Assembly (NCBI GenBank): GCA_964649825.1
Contig: CAZYQW010000082.1
Location: 1 to 18,815, forward strand
Origin: CAZYQW01 sp964649825
Lineage (GTDB): Bacteria > Planctomycetota > B15-G4 > JADJEK01
Reading direction: 5' to 3'
DNA: 18,815 nucleotides
This document shows, one piece after another, positions 8,269 to 15,271 of this stretch. The notes under the pieces are model-generated. The model saw nothing but the letters and a program-made list of their open reading frames with translations. It made no database searches and was not told where the DNA came from. The translations under genes were made by a program, and so were the position numbers. Numbering within the stretch: the stretch's first letter is position 1; every line of letters begins with the position of its first letter.

Positions 8269-8295
8269 GGGAAAGGGAAAGGGAAAGGGAAAGGG
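8269..8295 (+). repeat. GGGAAA tandem repeat with five G3 tracts between convergent genes
   Basis: Five GGG tracts separated by AAA, (GGGAAA)4GGG, fill almost the whole 32-nt gap between two convergent stop codons (TAG at 8261-8263 and the minus-strand TGA at 8298-8296). The pattern satisfies the usual G-quadruplex rule on the plus strand. On the minus strand it reads as CCC/TTT. It may act as a transcription boundary for the phosphodiesterase gene, or may simply be a slippage-prone microsatellite. Confidence 0.9.
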
Positions 8296-8934
8296 TCAGC
8301 GTCGTTCGAGAGTGGCCAGGCCGACTCCCGCTCCGATCAAGAGGGTGCCGCTCACTCGCTGGATCATCCGCGCGAAGCGCGGCCGGCGGGCCAGACCGTT
8401 CGCCCGGCTCGCCAGCGTGGCATAGGCGGCGAGAACGCCGAACTCGATCAGGACCGACGTGACCGCGAGCAGCGCGATCTGAGGAGCAAGCGGCGCGGCC
8501 GGATTCACGAACTGCGGCAACAACGCAGTGAAGAAGAGCAGCGCTTTCGGGTTCGCGCCCTGCGCCACGACGCCGTGCAGGAACGTGGCCGGGCCCGATC
8601 GAGTGGACCGCGACGGAGCCGAGCCGTCAGGGACGGCGGTACCATCGCCCCCATTGAGGCAGACGGCCTCGATGCCGAGCCAGATCAAGTAGGCGGCCCC
8701 CACCCATTTGATGAAGAAGAACGACTCCCACGACGCGAGCAGGATCGCCCCGAGGCTCGTCGCCGAAAGGACGAAGTAGAGGAGATTGGCGGTGAGAATG
8801 CCGGCACTCGCCAGCAGGCCCGACGACCGACCGCGCGTCAGGCTCACCGACAGGACCAAGAACACGGCGGGTCCGGGGCTCACGCAGAGCACCGCTTCCG
8901 TGAGCGTGAAGAGCAGCCACCCTTCGATCGTCAA
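8296..8934 (-). CDS. LysE/RhtB family amino-acid exporter
   Basis: The protein has 212 residues, a typical length for the family. The N-terminus MTIEGWLLFTLTEAVLCVSPGPAVF carries the hallmark SPGPA segment after the first hydrophobic stretch. Hydrophobic helices follow at roughly 30-60 and 63-85. A polar loop (about 88-112, rich in Gly, Ser and Arg) comes next. Then comes a conserved-looking GANPKALLFFTALLPQFVNP segment (about 116-136), with more helices to the C-terminus. Family members are inner-membrane exporters of amino acids or homoserine-lactone-like molecules; the substrate cannot be told here. It stands alone on the minus strand, with a 278-nt upstream gap. Its stop directly abuts the GGGAAA repeat. 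Confidence 0.93.
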   Translation of the reverse strand: MTIEGWLLFTLTEAVLCVSPGPAVFLVLSVSLTRGRSSGLLASAGILTANLLYFVLSATSLGAILLASWESFFFIKWVGAAYLIWLGIEAVCLNGGDGTAVPDGSAPSRSTRSGPATFLHGVVAQGANPKALLFFTALLPQFVNPAAPLAPQIALLAVTSVLIEFGVLAAYATLASRANGLARRPRFARMIQRVSGTLLIGAGVGLATLERR

Positions 8935-9212
8935 TCAACACCATCCTTCATGCCTTCGTGACTGCGCGAGCAGGCCACCGGACGATCGGGTGGTCCACCG
9001 CGATGCATCGGGGTCGCGTACGAGCGCCGCGACGGCGCGGCCGAGATCCCGGCGCTCGACGAAAGAGAACGCCACCCGTGTCGATCGGCGCGTCTGCGTT
9101 GCGTCGCTCGGGCCCACCCCGCGTTCGCCTGCGGCGGGGTTGTTGCCGTGGAGGGACCTGTTAAGCTCCTCGAAACTCGCACCTGGCTGGCATCGCCCGT
9201 CGCCATGCTCCC
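8935..9212. other. 278-nt intergenic gap between divergent genes, possible decayed reading frame
   Basis: This gap separates the LysE start (8934, minus) from the RnfD-like start (9213, plus). TGTTAAGCT near 9169 resembles an extended -10 for the plus-strand gene but has no evident -35. On the minus strand one open frame includes the segment VAFSFVERRDLGRAVAALVRDPD (8935-9222 frame). It vaguely resembles the end of a short-chain dehydrogenase/epimerase, but no complete fold or start is supportable. I treat it as non-coding or a remnant. Confidence 0.4.
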
Positions 9213-10934
9213 ATGATCTCACCTACGCGCGCCGACTCCAACGCTCCACCCGCTCCGCCGGTTCCCGCTCGCCCGGTCATCGGACGGCGAGTCGTCGCGC
9301 TGGTTGCGACGTTGACCGCGACGCTTCTCGCGTTCACTCTGCTTCCGCCCATCCGCAGCGACGCGCGGCTCGTCTGGACGTTCGTCGGCGTGGGGAGTGC
9401 GCTCTTGGTCTGGGAGGCCCTGCTCTTCGCCTCCGCCAGGGCGCGGGGACGATCTTTCCGCTTCGTGGTGGTCATCGTCAAGGCCCACTACGTCCAAGCG
9501 ATCGTGCAGGGTTGCATTTACGTCTACTGGGGCTGGCATTGGCCGCAGGTCGTCGGCGAAGCGCCGCTCATCCTCGCGCAGACGGTCTTCTTCTACAACT
9601 TCACCGCGCTGCTCGCTTGGTCCCGCGGTCGGCCCTGGCAGATCGGGTTCGGACCGTTGCCGATCATCCTCAGCACGAATCTCTTGTTGTGGTTCCGGCA
9701 TGATTGGTATTTCCTCCAGTTCGCCATGCTGGCCGCGGGCGCGCTGGGCAAGGAGTTCATCCGTTGGCGCCGCGACGGGCGGTGGACCCACATCTTCAAC
9801 CCATCCGTGTTCGGTCAGTCGCTCTTCGGCATCGCCTTGATCACGACGGGGACGACCACGCTGCTCAGCCAAGGCGAAACCCTGGCGTCGTCGTTCGAAC
9901 GTCTGCCGCACATCTTCACGCTGCTCTTCGTGCTCGGCATCGTGGTTCAGTACCAGTTCTCCGTGACGCTGATGACGTTATCGGCGGTGGGCGCGCTCTG
10001 CGCCGTCAACCTCGTCTACACGTCGCTCACGGGCAGCTACTACTTCGCGACGCTGAACATTGGAGCCACGGTCTTCCTCGGCGCTCACCTCCTGCTCACC
10101 GATCCGGCGACGTCCCCACGCACCAATACCGGGCGGCTGATCTTCGGCGCGCTCTACGGGCTCGGCTACGCGTTCCTGTTCCGCCTCTTCGACAACCTCG
10201 GCACGCCGCTGTTTTGGGACAAGCTCCTCCCGGTGCCGATCCTGAACCTGTCCGTGCCGCTGCTCGATCGACTCGCACGCAGCGGAATCGTCGGCCGATT
10301 CAACGGCTGGTGGGAGAACGCGCTCGCGCCGCGCCGCTTGAATCTGGTGCACATGGCCGGCTGGACGGCCCTGTTCTCCGTCATGCTCGCGACGGACTTC
10401 GTTCAAGGCCCACACGAGGGACGATCGCTCGCTTTCTGGCGACGAGCCTACGACGAGGGACTCCCGCGCGCGGGCCACAATCTCCGGCTTATCACCCGTG
10501 TCATGGCTGAGCACGACAACGCGGAGGCATGCAACATGCTGGGGAAGCTCTATCTCGAGGGAGAGCTCATGCCTCGGGATGAACCGGTCGCGGCACACTG
10601 GTTCGCGCGGTCCTGCAATCTCGGCTACGTCGTCGGGTGCGAAAACGTGGTCGGCCAGTTCCTGTTCCAACACCGAGCCGAGTCGTCCGACGACCTCGAG
10701 CACGCCATCGAGGTCATCGAGGATCTCTGCGGCAAGATTCCTGACGGCACCGGCTGTTTCCTTGCCGGGCTCGCCCACGAGCTCGGCGTTGGCCGCCCTC
10801 ACGACAAACAACGCGCGCGCGATCTTTACGAGGAAGGCTGTCGCCGCGGCAATGCAGACGCATGCGCCGGCCTGGAACGTCTAGGCGCCCTTCGACCACC
10901 CGCTGCGCCGGCGAACCAAACGAAGGATCGCTAG
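9213..10934 (+). CDS. RnfD/NqrB-like membrane protein fused to a cysteine-rich Sel1 repeat domain
   Basis: The protein has 573 residues. The first 395 or so are multi-pass membrane sequence. HIFNPSVFGQSLF (193-205) matches the FNPxxxG segment of RnfD/NqrB. GATVFLGAHLLLTDPATS (284-301) followed by TNTGRLIFGALYG (304-316) closely matches the SGATMLGAFFILTDP...TNRGRLIFGA block of E. coli RnfD. The NqrB/RnfD superfamily moves cations coupled to electron transfer through flavins; related UnbU-type proteins have unclear roles. The tail (about 430-560) carries Sel1-type helical repeats with paired cysteines (C440, C468, C476, C506, C515, C543, C551), like Helicobacter Hcp proteins. The covalent-FMN motif of RnfD is not evident. 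No rnfA, B, C, G or E gene is adjacent. ATG at 9213 is the first plausible start. The stop overlaps that of the convergent small ORF in a CTAG palindrome. Confidence 0.85.
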   Translation: MISPTRADSNAPPAPPVPARPVIGRRVVALVATLTATLLAFTLLPPIRSDARLVWTFVGVGSALLVWEALLFASARARGRSFRFVVVIVKAHYVQAIVQGCIYVYWGWHWPQVVGEAPLILAQTVFFYNFTALLAWSRGRPWQIGFGPLPIILSTNLLLWFRHDWYFLQFAMLAAGALGKEFIRWRRDGRWTHIFNPSVFGQSLFGIALITTGTTTLLSQGETLASSFERLPHIFTLLFVLGIVVQYQFSVTLMTLSAVGALCAVNLVYTSLTGSYYFATLNIGATVFLGAHLLLTDPATSPRTNTGRLIFGALYGLGYAFLFRLFDNLGTPLFWDKLLPVPILNLSVPLLDRLARSGIVGRFNGWWENALAPRRLNLVHMAGWTALFSVMLATDFVQGPHEGRSLAFWRRAYDEGLPRAGHNLRLITRVMAEHDNAEACNMLGKLYLEGELMPRDEPVAAHWFARSCNLGYVVGCENVVGQFLFQHRAESSDDLEHAIEVIEDLCGKIPDGTGCFLAGLAHELGVGRPHDKQRARDLYEEGCRRGNADACAGLERLGALRPPAAPANQTKDR

Positions 10935-11077
10935 AGGCCAAACCAGGCCGAGATGCCGTTGGCCCCACGGAGAGGCTCGCAACGCACGACCTCGTGGCTT
11001 CCTTCGGTGACGCGCACGGGTAGCGCGTGATCGTTCCAGCTCGCGCGGCGCGCGGACACGCTGGCTTGACGCGTCAT
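10931..11077 (-). CDS. possible 48-residue small protein coupled to lpxK
   Basis: The ATG at 11077 overlaps the lpxK stop as ATGA and opens a 48-residue frame (MTRQASVSARRASWNDHALP...GISAWFGL). It ends at a TAG that shares bases with the stop of the convergent RnfD-like gene. The composition (Trp, His, Asn, Phe, one Cys) is less Arg/Pro/Ala-dominated than most shadow frames here. The ATGA junction and exact packing favour a real coupled gene. I recognise no family. It could instead be chance, since ATGA overlaps are easily formed. The remaining bases of the RnfD-like/lpxK gap hold no other signal. Confidence 0.4.
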   Translation of the reverse strand: MTRQASVSARRASWNDHALPVRVTEGSHEVVRCEPLRGANGISAWFGL

Positions 11078-12147
11078 CGCAGCACCCATGCCCGGAACCG
11101 CTCCTCGTCGGCGAGGATCGACGCCTCGATCCGCAACGCGCGGAGCGCCGTCCGGCCGGGCCACTCGTGGATCCGCGTCAGGTCCTTCTCCGTCGTGATC
11201 GCGGCGGCGACGCCGAGGCCTTCCGCCTCCGTCGCGAGCGCGGCGACCTCCTCGGGCGTGAACTCGTGGTGGTCGCCGTAGTCGAGCACGCGAACCGGCT
11301 CGCCGCCGAGCGCGCTCACCGACTCGGCAAGGGTCGCCGGATCGGCGATGCCGGAGAAGACGAGGAACCGGCCGCCGCGGAGCGCCTCGACGCCAGCCGC
11401 ACGTGCCCCCGCCGCGTCGACGAGCTCGACCGGTCGATGGTCCTCCTCGAAGACGTCGGCGCGGGTGCCGGTCGCGGCGACGGCGGCGCGGGCCGCGCGG
11501 CGCTCCTCGTCGGTCGCGCGTCCGACGCGGGTCAGCACGACGACGTCCGCGCGCCGGAGCGAAGCCGGGGGCTCGCGCAGGCGTCCACCCGGCAGGAGCC
11601 CTCCACCCGCGAACGGGTCGCGCGCGTCGACGAGGACGACGTCGGCGTCCCGTCCGATGCGCCGGTGCTGGAACCCGTCGTCGAGGAGCAGCAGGTCGGC
11701 TCCTCCCTCGATGGCACGGCGAGCGCCGCGCACGCGGTCGGCGTCGACGATGACGGGCACGCCCGGGACGAGCCGCCGGAAGAGAAGGACCTCGTCGCTC
11801 GCGCCCTCGTGTCGGGCCCGACGGTAGCCGCGCGTGAGGATCGCCGGACGTCGCGCGGCCTCGGCCGCGAGCTTCGCGACGTGCGCGACGAGGGGCGTCT
11901 TGCCGGTGCCGCCGAGGCTCAGGTTTCCGATCGAGACGACCGGTACGCCGACGCGGATGGCCCGACCAGGATCGGCGTCGTACCAGCGGTTGCGAGCGCG
12001 GACCGCGAGACCGTACGGAGCGGAGAGCAGGCGGAGCAGCGGACCGAACGGCCCGCTCGAGGCGCGCCGCTGGAGTGCGGCGGCGCGCGCGAGGGGCGTC
12101 CGGCTCTCGACCGGAACGGTGGAACCGGACGCCGAGCGACTCGTCAG
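11074..12147 (-). CDS. lpxK: tetraacyldisaccharide 4'-kinase LpxK, probable CTG start
   Basis: LpxK phosphorylates the 4' position of the lipid A disaccharide at the inner membrane. From the CTG at 12147 the product has 357 residues. PLLRLLSAPYGL (about 36-47) is the membrane-associating N-terminal segment. VVSIGNLSLGGTGKTP (70-85) contains the LpxK P-loop, LTRGYR is at about 104-109, LLDDGFQHRR is the family signature, and GGLLPGGRLREP follows. No ATG, GTG or TTG lies in frame between the stop at 12244-12246 and the GTG at 11760, and that GTG is beyond the P-loop. The CTG overlaps the upstream gene's TGA as CTGA and has GGGAGG six bases before it, so initiation there is the simplest reading. 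A shorter product from 11760 would lack the kinase motif. Confidence 0.88.
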   Translation of the reverse strand: MTSRSASGSTVPVESRTPLARAAALQRRASSGPFGPLLRLLSAPYGLAVRARNRWYDADPGRAIRVGVPVVSIGNLSLGGTGKTPLVAHVAKLAAEAARRPAILTRGYRRARHEGASDEVLLFRRLVPGVPVIVDADRVRGARRAIEGGADLLLLDDGFQHRRIGRDADVVLVDARDPFAGGGLLPGGRLREPPASLRRADVVVLTRVGRATDEERRAARAAVAATGTRADVFEEDHRPVELVDAAGARAAGVEALRGGRFLVFSGIADPATLAESVSALGGEPVRVLDYGDHHEFTPEEVAALATEAEGLGVAAAITTEKDLTRIHEWPGRTALRALRIEASILADEERFRAWVLR

Positions 12148-12941
12148 GGCGATCCTCCCGAAGACGGCTCGCTCGGCGGAGTCGACCCAGCCGGGCTCGA
12201 CGTCGACCGAGACGCGCCGCTGGCGCCTTCGCGCCCCGCTTCTTCATCCGGCTCGCCCGTCGCTTCGTTCGACTCCTCCGGCCGCGGGAGCTCGAGCCAG
12301 TGGTCGTACGCGACCTTCCACTCCTCGTAGTGATCCAGCCAGGCGCGCTCGTCGTCCGTGAGCGGCCGCGCGTTGGTGATGACCGTCTCGTGGTAGAGGT
12401 CCGACTTCTTCTCGGGAACCCAGCCGTCGTCGGGGTGGAAGCGGTCGATCCACGCTTGCTCGCTCGGCGACAGGCTTGGCGGCTCGACCTGCGCTGCCGC
12501 CGCGGCCGCCTTCGCCGCCTCCGACTGCCGTCGCGCGTCGCGCTCCGCGTAGACCTCCTTCAGGCGCGCGATCTCGTCCTTGAGGCGCGCCTCGCGGGCG
12601 ACGATCTGCGTCTGCTGGACCTCGGACATTCCATCGCGATCGACTCGGCGCTCGAGCCGGATCTCGCGGATCTGCGACTTCTTCAGCGAGATCGTGCCGT
12701 TCAGCCCGTTGAAGTGCTCGAGCTTCAACAGACCGCCGTCTGGCAGGAGCGACAGGTCGACCTCATCGGCCGCGAACCACCGCTCGGACAACGGCGTCCG
12801 CGGGACCATCCCGCGGTACGAGGTCCCGCGGTCGCTCTTGACGATCACCGCGTACGCGACGACGGCGTCGTCTTCCTCGGCGCGGCTCGTCGAGGGGGCC
12901 AACAGAACGCCACAGAGCAAAAGGAAACGGACACGTCCCAT
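12144..12941 (-). CDS. exported coiled-coil protein of unknown function, between parA and lpxK
   Basis: I chose ATG at 12941 (265 residues), because GGGAG precedes it and the longer frame would overlap parA. MGRVRFLLLCGVLLAPSTSRAEE is a convincing Sec signal peptide with likely cleavage near residue 21. Residues about 26-100 look like a beta-rich domain (repeated YAVIVKSDRGTSYRG, LLKLEHFNGLNGTISL and IREIRLERR strands). Residues about 105-150 are Lys/Arg/Glu/Ala-rich and probably coiled-coil. A short motif is then duplicated: LSPSEQAWIDRF (157-168) and LTDDERAWLDHY (194-205). The tail is Ser/Gly/Pro/Glu-rich and low-complexity. It follows parA by 13 nt and its stop overlaps lpxK. I do not recognise the family. 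A periplasmic or envelope role is likely from the signal peptide. Confidence 0.75.
   Translation of the reverse strand: MGRVRFLLLCGVLLAPSTSRAEEDDAVVAYAVIVKSDRGTSYRGMVPRTPLSERWFAADEVDLSLLPDGGLLKLEHFNGLNGTISLKKSQIREIRLERRVDRDGMSEVQQTQIVAREARLKDEIARLKEVYAERDARRQSEAAKAAAAAAQVEPPSLSPSEQAWIDRFHPDDGWVPEKKSDLYHETVITNARPLTDDERAWLDHYEEWKVAYDHWLELPRPEESNEATGEPDEEAGREGASGASRSTSSPAGSTPPSEPSSGGSP
12145..12159 (-). promoter_or_regulatory. Shine-Dalgarno and CTG start of lpxK overlapping the upstream stop
   Basis: On the minus strand GGGAGG (12159-12154) is followed by ATCGCC and then CTGA. CTG begins the lpxK frame, and TGA ends the preceding gene. The six-base spacing is ideal. The layout equals the common ATGA/GTGA coupled junction with a C in the first position. 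ATC at 12153 is an alternative but is too close to GGGAGG. Confidence 0.55.
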
Positions 12942-12954
12942 CGCTTCACTCCCA

Positions 12955-13908
12955 TCAAACCGGACCCGGCGCGCCGCCCTCCGCAGACGTGGGGGCTGAC
13001 ACCGGATCGACCGCGGTCGCGGACTCAGGACCGACTCCCGTCTCATCGGTCGTCAGCGCCGCCGGCTTGTGGAAGTTGTGGGAATTCCCTTCAGGTGAGA
13101 CGGCGAAGAGCCGGTCGGAAGCGTCGGTTGGCACCTCTTGGTGATGGCGCCGCAGGAACTCGATCGTGAACGCCGCGTAGTCGGCGGCGCCGTTCGAGTC
13201 GGGAGCGTAGTCGAAGATCGTTCGCGCCGCGGAGGGCGCCTCGGCGAGCTTCACGTTCTGGCGGACGACGGTCGTAAAGAGCACGTCGCCGAAGACGCGG
13301 TCGACCTCGTCGCGGACTTCCCTCGAGAGGTTCGCCTGCCCCTTCCACATGCAGATGACGATGCCCCCGAGCCGCAGCCGCGCGTTCAGGCGGGACTGCA
13401 CCACGCTCTGGACCTCGACGAAGCGGGCCATCCCCTGCAGCGCGAAGAACTCGGCCTGGATCGGGACGAGCACCTCGTCCGCCGCGGTCAGCGCGTTCAG
13501 CGAGAGGAGTCCGAGCGAGGGCGGGCAATCGATCAACAGGTAGTCGGCGTCGAGCCCGTTCTGGATCGCCTGCTCGACGCGGTCGCGCAGGATCGTCTCG
13601 CGCCCGATCTCGGAGGCCAGCTCGAGCTCGATGCCATCGAGGTCGTCGCCGGCCGGCACCACGAACAGGTTCTCCTCGCGTGTCGGGAGGATCGTGTCTC
13701 GGAGCGCCATTCCGCCGCGCAGGAGTTCGTACGTCGTGCCCCGCGCGTCGCTGCGATCCGGTTCGAGATGGGCGGTCAGGTTCCCCTGCGGGTCGAAGTC
13801 GAGGAGGACGACCCGCTTCCCCAGACGAGCCAGGCCGGCACCCAGGTTCACCGTCGTGGTGGTCTTTCCGACCCCACCCTTTTGATTGATGACGGCAACC
13901 GTGATCAA
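12955..13908 (-). CDS. ParA/Soj-type Walker ATPase without an adjacent parB
   Basis: The protein has 317 residues. It starts at TTG (MITVAVINQKGGVGKT); no ATG or GTG is close upstream in frame. The deviant Walker A KGGVGKTT (10-17) is followed by LLDFDPQGN (A' motif, 36-43). LLIDCPPSLGLLS is the Walker B region, and VVRQNVKLAEAPSAARTIFDY is the conserved Soj C-terminal segment. Such ATPases form nucleotide-dependent dimers on DNA and position chromosomes, plasmids or protein clusters, usually with a ParB-type partner. No ParB, parS cluster or gid genes are visible in the window. After the last core helix there is an extra tail of about 50 residues rich in Ser, Thr, Ala and Pro. It heads the cluster parA, coiled-coil protein, lpxK, small ORF. 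Confidence 0.93.
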   Translation of the reverse strand: MITVAVINQKGGVGKTTTTVNLGAGLARLGKRVVLLDFDPQGNLTAHLEPDRSDARGTTYELLRGGMALRDTILPTREENLFVVPAGDDLDGIELELASEIGRETILRDRVEQAIQNGLDADYLLIDCPPSLGLLSLNALTAADEVLVPIQAEFFALQGMARFVEVQSVVQSRLNARLRLGGIVICMWKGQANLSREVRDEVDRVFGDVLFTTVVRQNVKLAEAPSAARTIFDYAPDSNGAADYAAFTIEFLRRHHQEVPTDASDRLFAVSPEGNSHNFHKPAALTTDETGVGPESATAVDPVSAPTSAEGGAPGPV

Positions 13909-13968
13909 GTCGTGCCCCGATCGCTCTGGTCGTCCGACCCCGCACGGGCCGAGCTTTGCCTCATTGTG

Positions 13969-13974
13969 TAGACT
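13969..13974 (+). promoter_or_regulatory. possible -10 element placing transcription start at the TPR gene ATG
   Basis: TAGACT followed by CCGCCGG lies 7 nt before the ATG at 13982. If it is a -10 box, transcription would start at or next to the A of the start codon, giving a leaderless message. No Shine-Dalgarno and no clear -35 are visible. This is inference from motif and distance only. Confidence 0.35.
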
Positions 13975-13981
13975 CCGCCGG

Positions 13982-15271
13982 ATGGATTCAAACGTCGAAA
14001 CCGAGCGGCCTGGGTCCTCCTTCTTCGTCGACGCGCAGCGGCGCGTGGCGGCCGGCGACCTGCGCGGGGGCCTGCGCGCGTTGCTGTGCTACTTCCGGGA
14101 GGAACCCCTGCACCGAGAAGGACTTCGCGCGGCGGCCCGACTCTCGCGACACCTCGGCGCGCCGAAGGAAGGGGATCTCTTCGATGCGGTGTCGGTCCGG
14201 CCCGACGATCCACGTTCCCTGTACGAGCTCGGCTATTTCCTCGTCGAGTCGGGGCGACCGGGCCTCGGCGCCCGCTACCTGGAGCAGTGCCTGGCGATCG
14301 CAGAGCACCCGCTCGTGCGCTACGAGCTGGGGTACGCGCGGTTCCTGTCGGGAGACCACGCCGGCGCAGCGCCGCTCTTGACCGCCACCGCAGAGGACGC
14401 CGACCTCGGGGGCCCCGCCCCTTCCGCCGCTCGTGCCCTCCTCGTCGAGACCCACCTCGGCGCCGGCGACCTCGCCGAGGCCCGCGCCGCGTTCGACCGG
14501 CTCGAGAGGACGAGCGAAGAGCTCGACCCGGCCCAGCTCGACGCGCTCGCCCAGATGCTCGCGCGGGCCGCGACGTTCGAGACGCTCGACGGGCTCCGGG
14601 TTCGCGACCGGCACTTCATCGAGCACGGCGGCATCGTGCTGGACGACGTCGAACCGAGCCTCGGCGCCGGCCGCCCCGTCGATCCGGTCGCGATGGCGGG
14701 CCTGCTTCGGACGCTCATTGCCGTCCTGGACGCGCTCGATTTCGCGCCGGTGCGGGTGCAGCACGCGAGCGGACGGGTCGAGCCGATCGCGCGCGCCCTC
14801 GCCGGCCGCCTGGTCGCGGTCAGCGAAGCGTATTGCGCCCACCCGCTCGAGCCGACGCTCGTCGTGGTGAAGGACCCCGACGACGCGGCCGCGCTCGTCT
14901 CCGTGCTGCGACGGCACGAGGAGACGGTCGGGCTGCTCGCGCTCGCGCTGAACCCCGGACGCGACCACGCGATCGTCCCCGACGTCGTCGGCTGGATCTC
15001 GGCCAAACCGCTGCTCCTCCCGGGCGAGGGGCGCCTCGAGATCGCCGGCGAGGACCGTACGAGGCTTCGCATGGAACAAATCGCGGCGAACGCCGAAGAG
15101 GCGGACCGGTTCGTGGCCGGCGTCCAGCGCGCGCTCGGCGAGATCGAGGACGACGGCGCCGCGGTCGAAGTCGCGTCGTACTACGCCGCGCGACGCGAGC
15201 TCCTGGTCCTCGGGAACGATGAGCGGTATCCGGCGCGACGCGTCTACACGGCGCGACGTCTTCCAACCTGA
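13982..15271 (+). CDS. TPR-like repeat protein of unknown function
   Basis: I chose ATG at 13982 (MDSNVETERPGSSFFVDAQR, 429 residues). An upstream in-frame ATG at 13886 would run into the parA start region. Residues about 15-200 form helical repeats with TPR-like spacing (DPRSLYELGYFLVESGRPGL, HPLVRYELGYARFLSGDHAG, AARALLVETHLGAGDLAEAR). The second half (about 215-429) is a separate alpha/beta-looking domain with TLVVVKDPDDAAALVSVLRR and VVGWISAKPLLLPGEGRLEI, then a final YYAARRELLVLGNDERYP segment. No signal peptide or membrane helix is seen, so it is probably cytoplasmic. It diverges from parA across only 73 nt, so the two may share regulation. I recognise no named family for the C-terminal half. 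Confidence 0.8.
   Translation: MDSNVETERPGSSFFVDAQRRVAAGDLRGGLRALLCYFREEPLHREGLRAAARLSRHLGAPKEGDLFDAVSVRPDDPRSLYELGYFLVESGRPGLGARYLEQCLAIAEHPLVRYELGYARFLSGDHAGAAPLLTATAEDADLGGPAPSAARALLVETHLGAGDLAEARAAFDRLERTSEELDPAQLDALAQMLARAATFETLDGLRVRDRHFIEHGGIVLDDVEPSLGAGRPVDPVAMAGLLRTLIAVLDALDFAPVRVQHASGRVEPIARALAGRLVAVSEAYCAHPLEPTLVVVKDPDDAAALVSVLRRHEETVGLLALALNPGRDHAIVPDVVGWISAKPLLLPGEGRLEIAGEDRTRLRMEQIAANAEEADRFVAGVQRALGEIEDDGAAVEVASYYAARRELLVLGNDERYPARRVYTARRLPT

Noticed and set aside
10931..12247. 438-residue minus-strand ORF in another frame of lpxK
   Set aside because: Most of it is an Arg/Pro-rich shadow of lpxK. Only its last 48 residues, after the lpxK stop, are kept as a possible small gene.
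12942..13046. Longer start for the coiled-coil protein
   Set aside because: It would overlap parA and hide an obvious signal peptide that begins at 12941.
13909..13981. parS-like centromere sites near parA
   Set aside because: No 16-bp palindrome of the TGTTTCACGTGAAACA type is seen here or elsewhere in the window.
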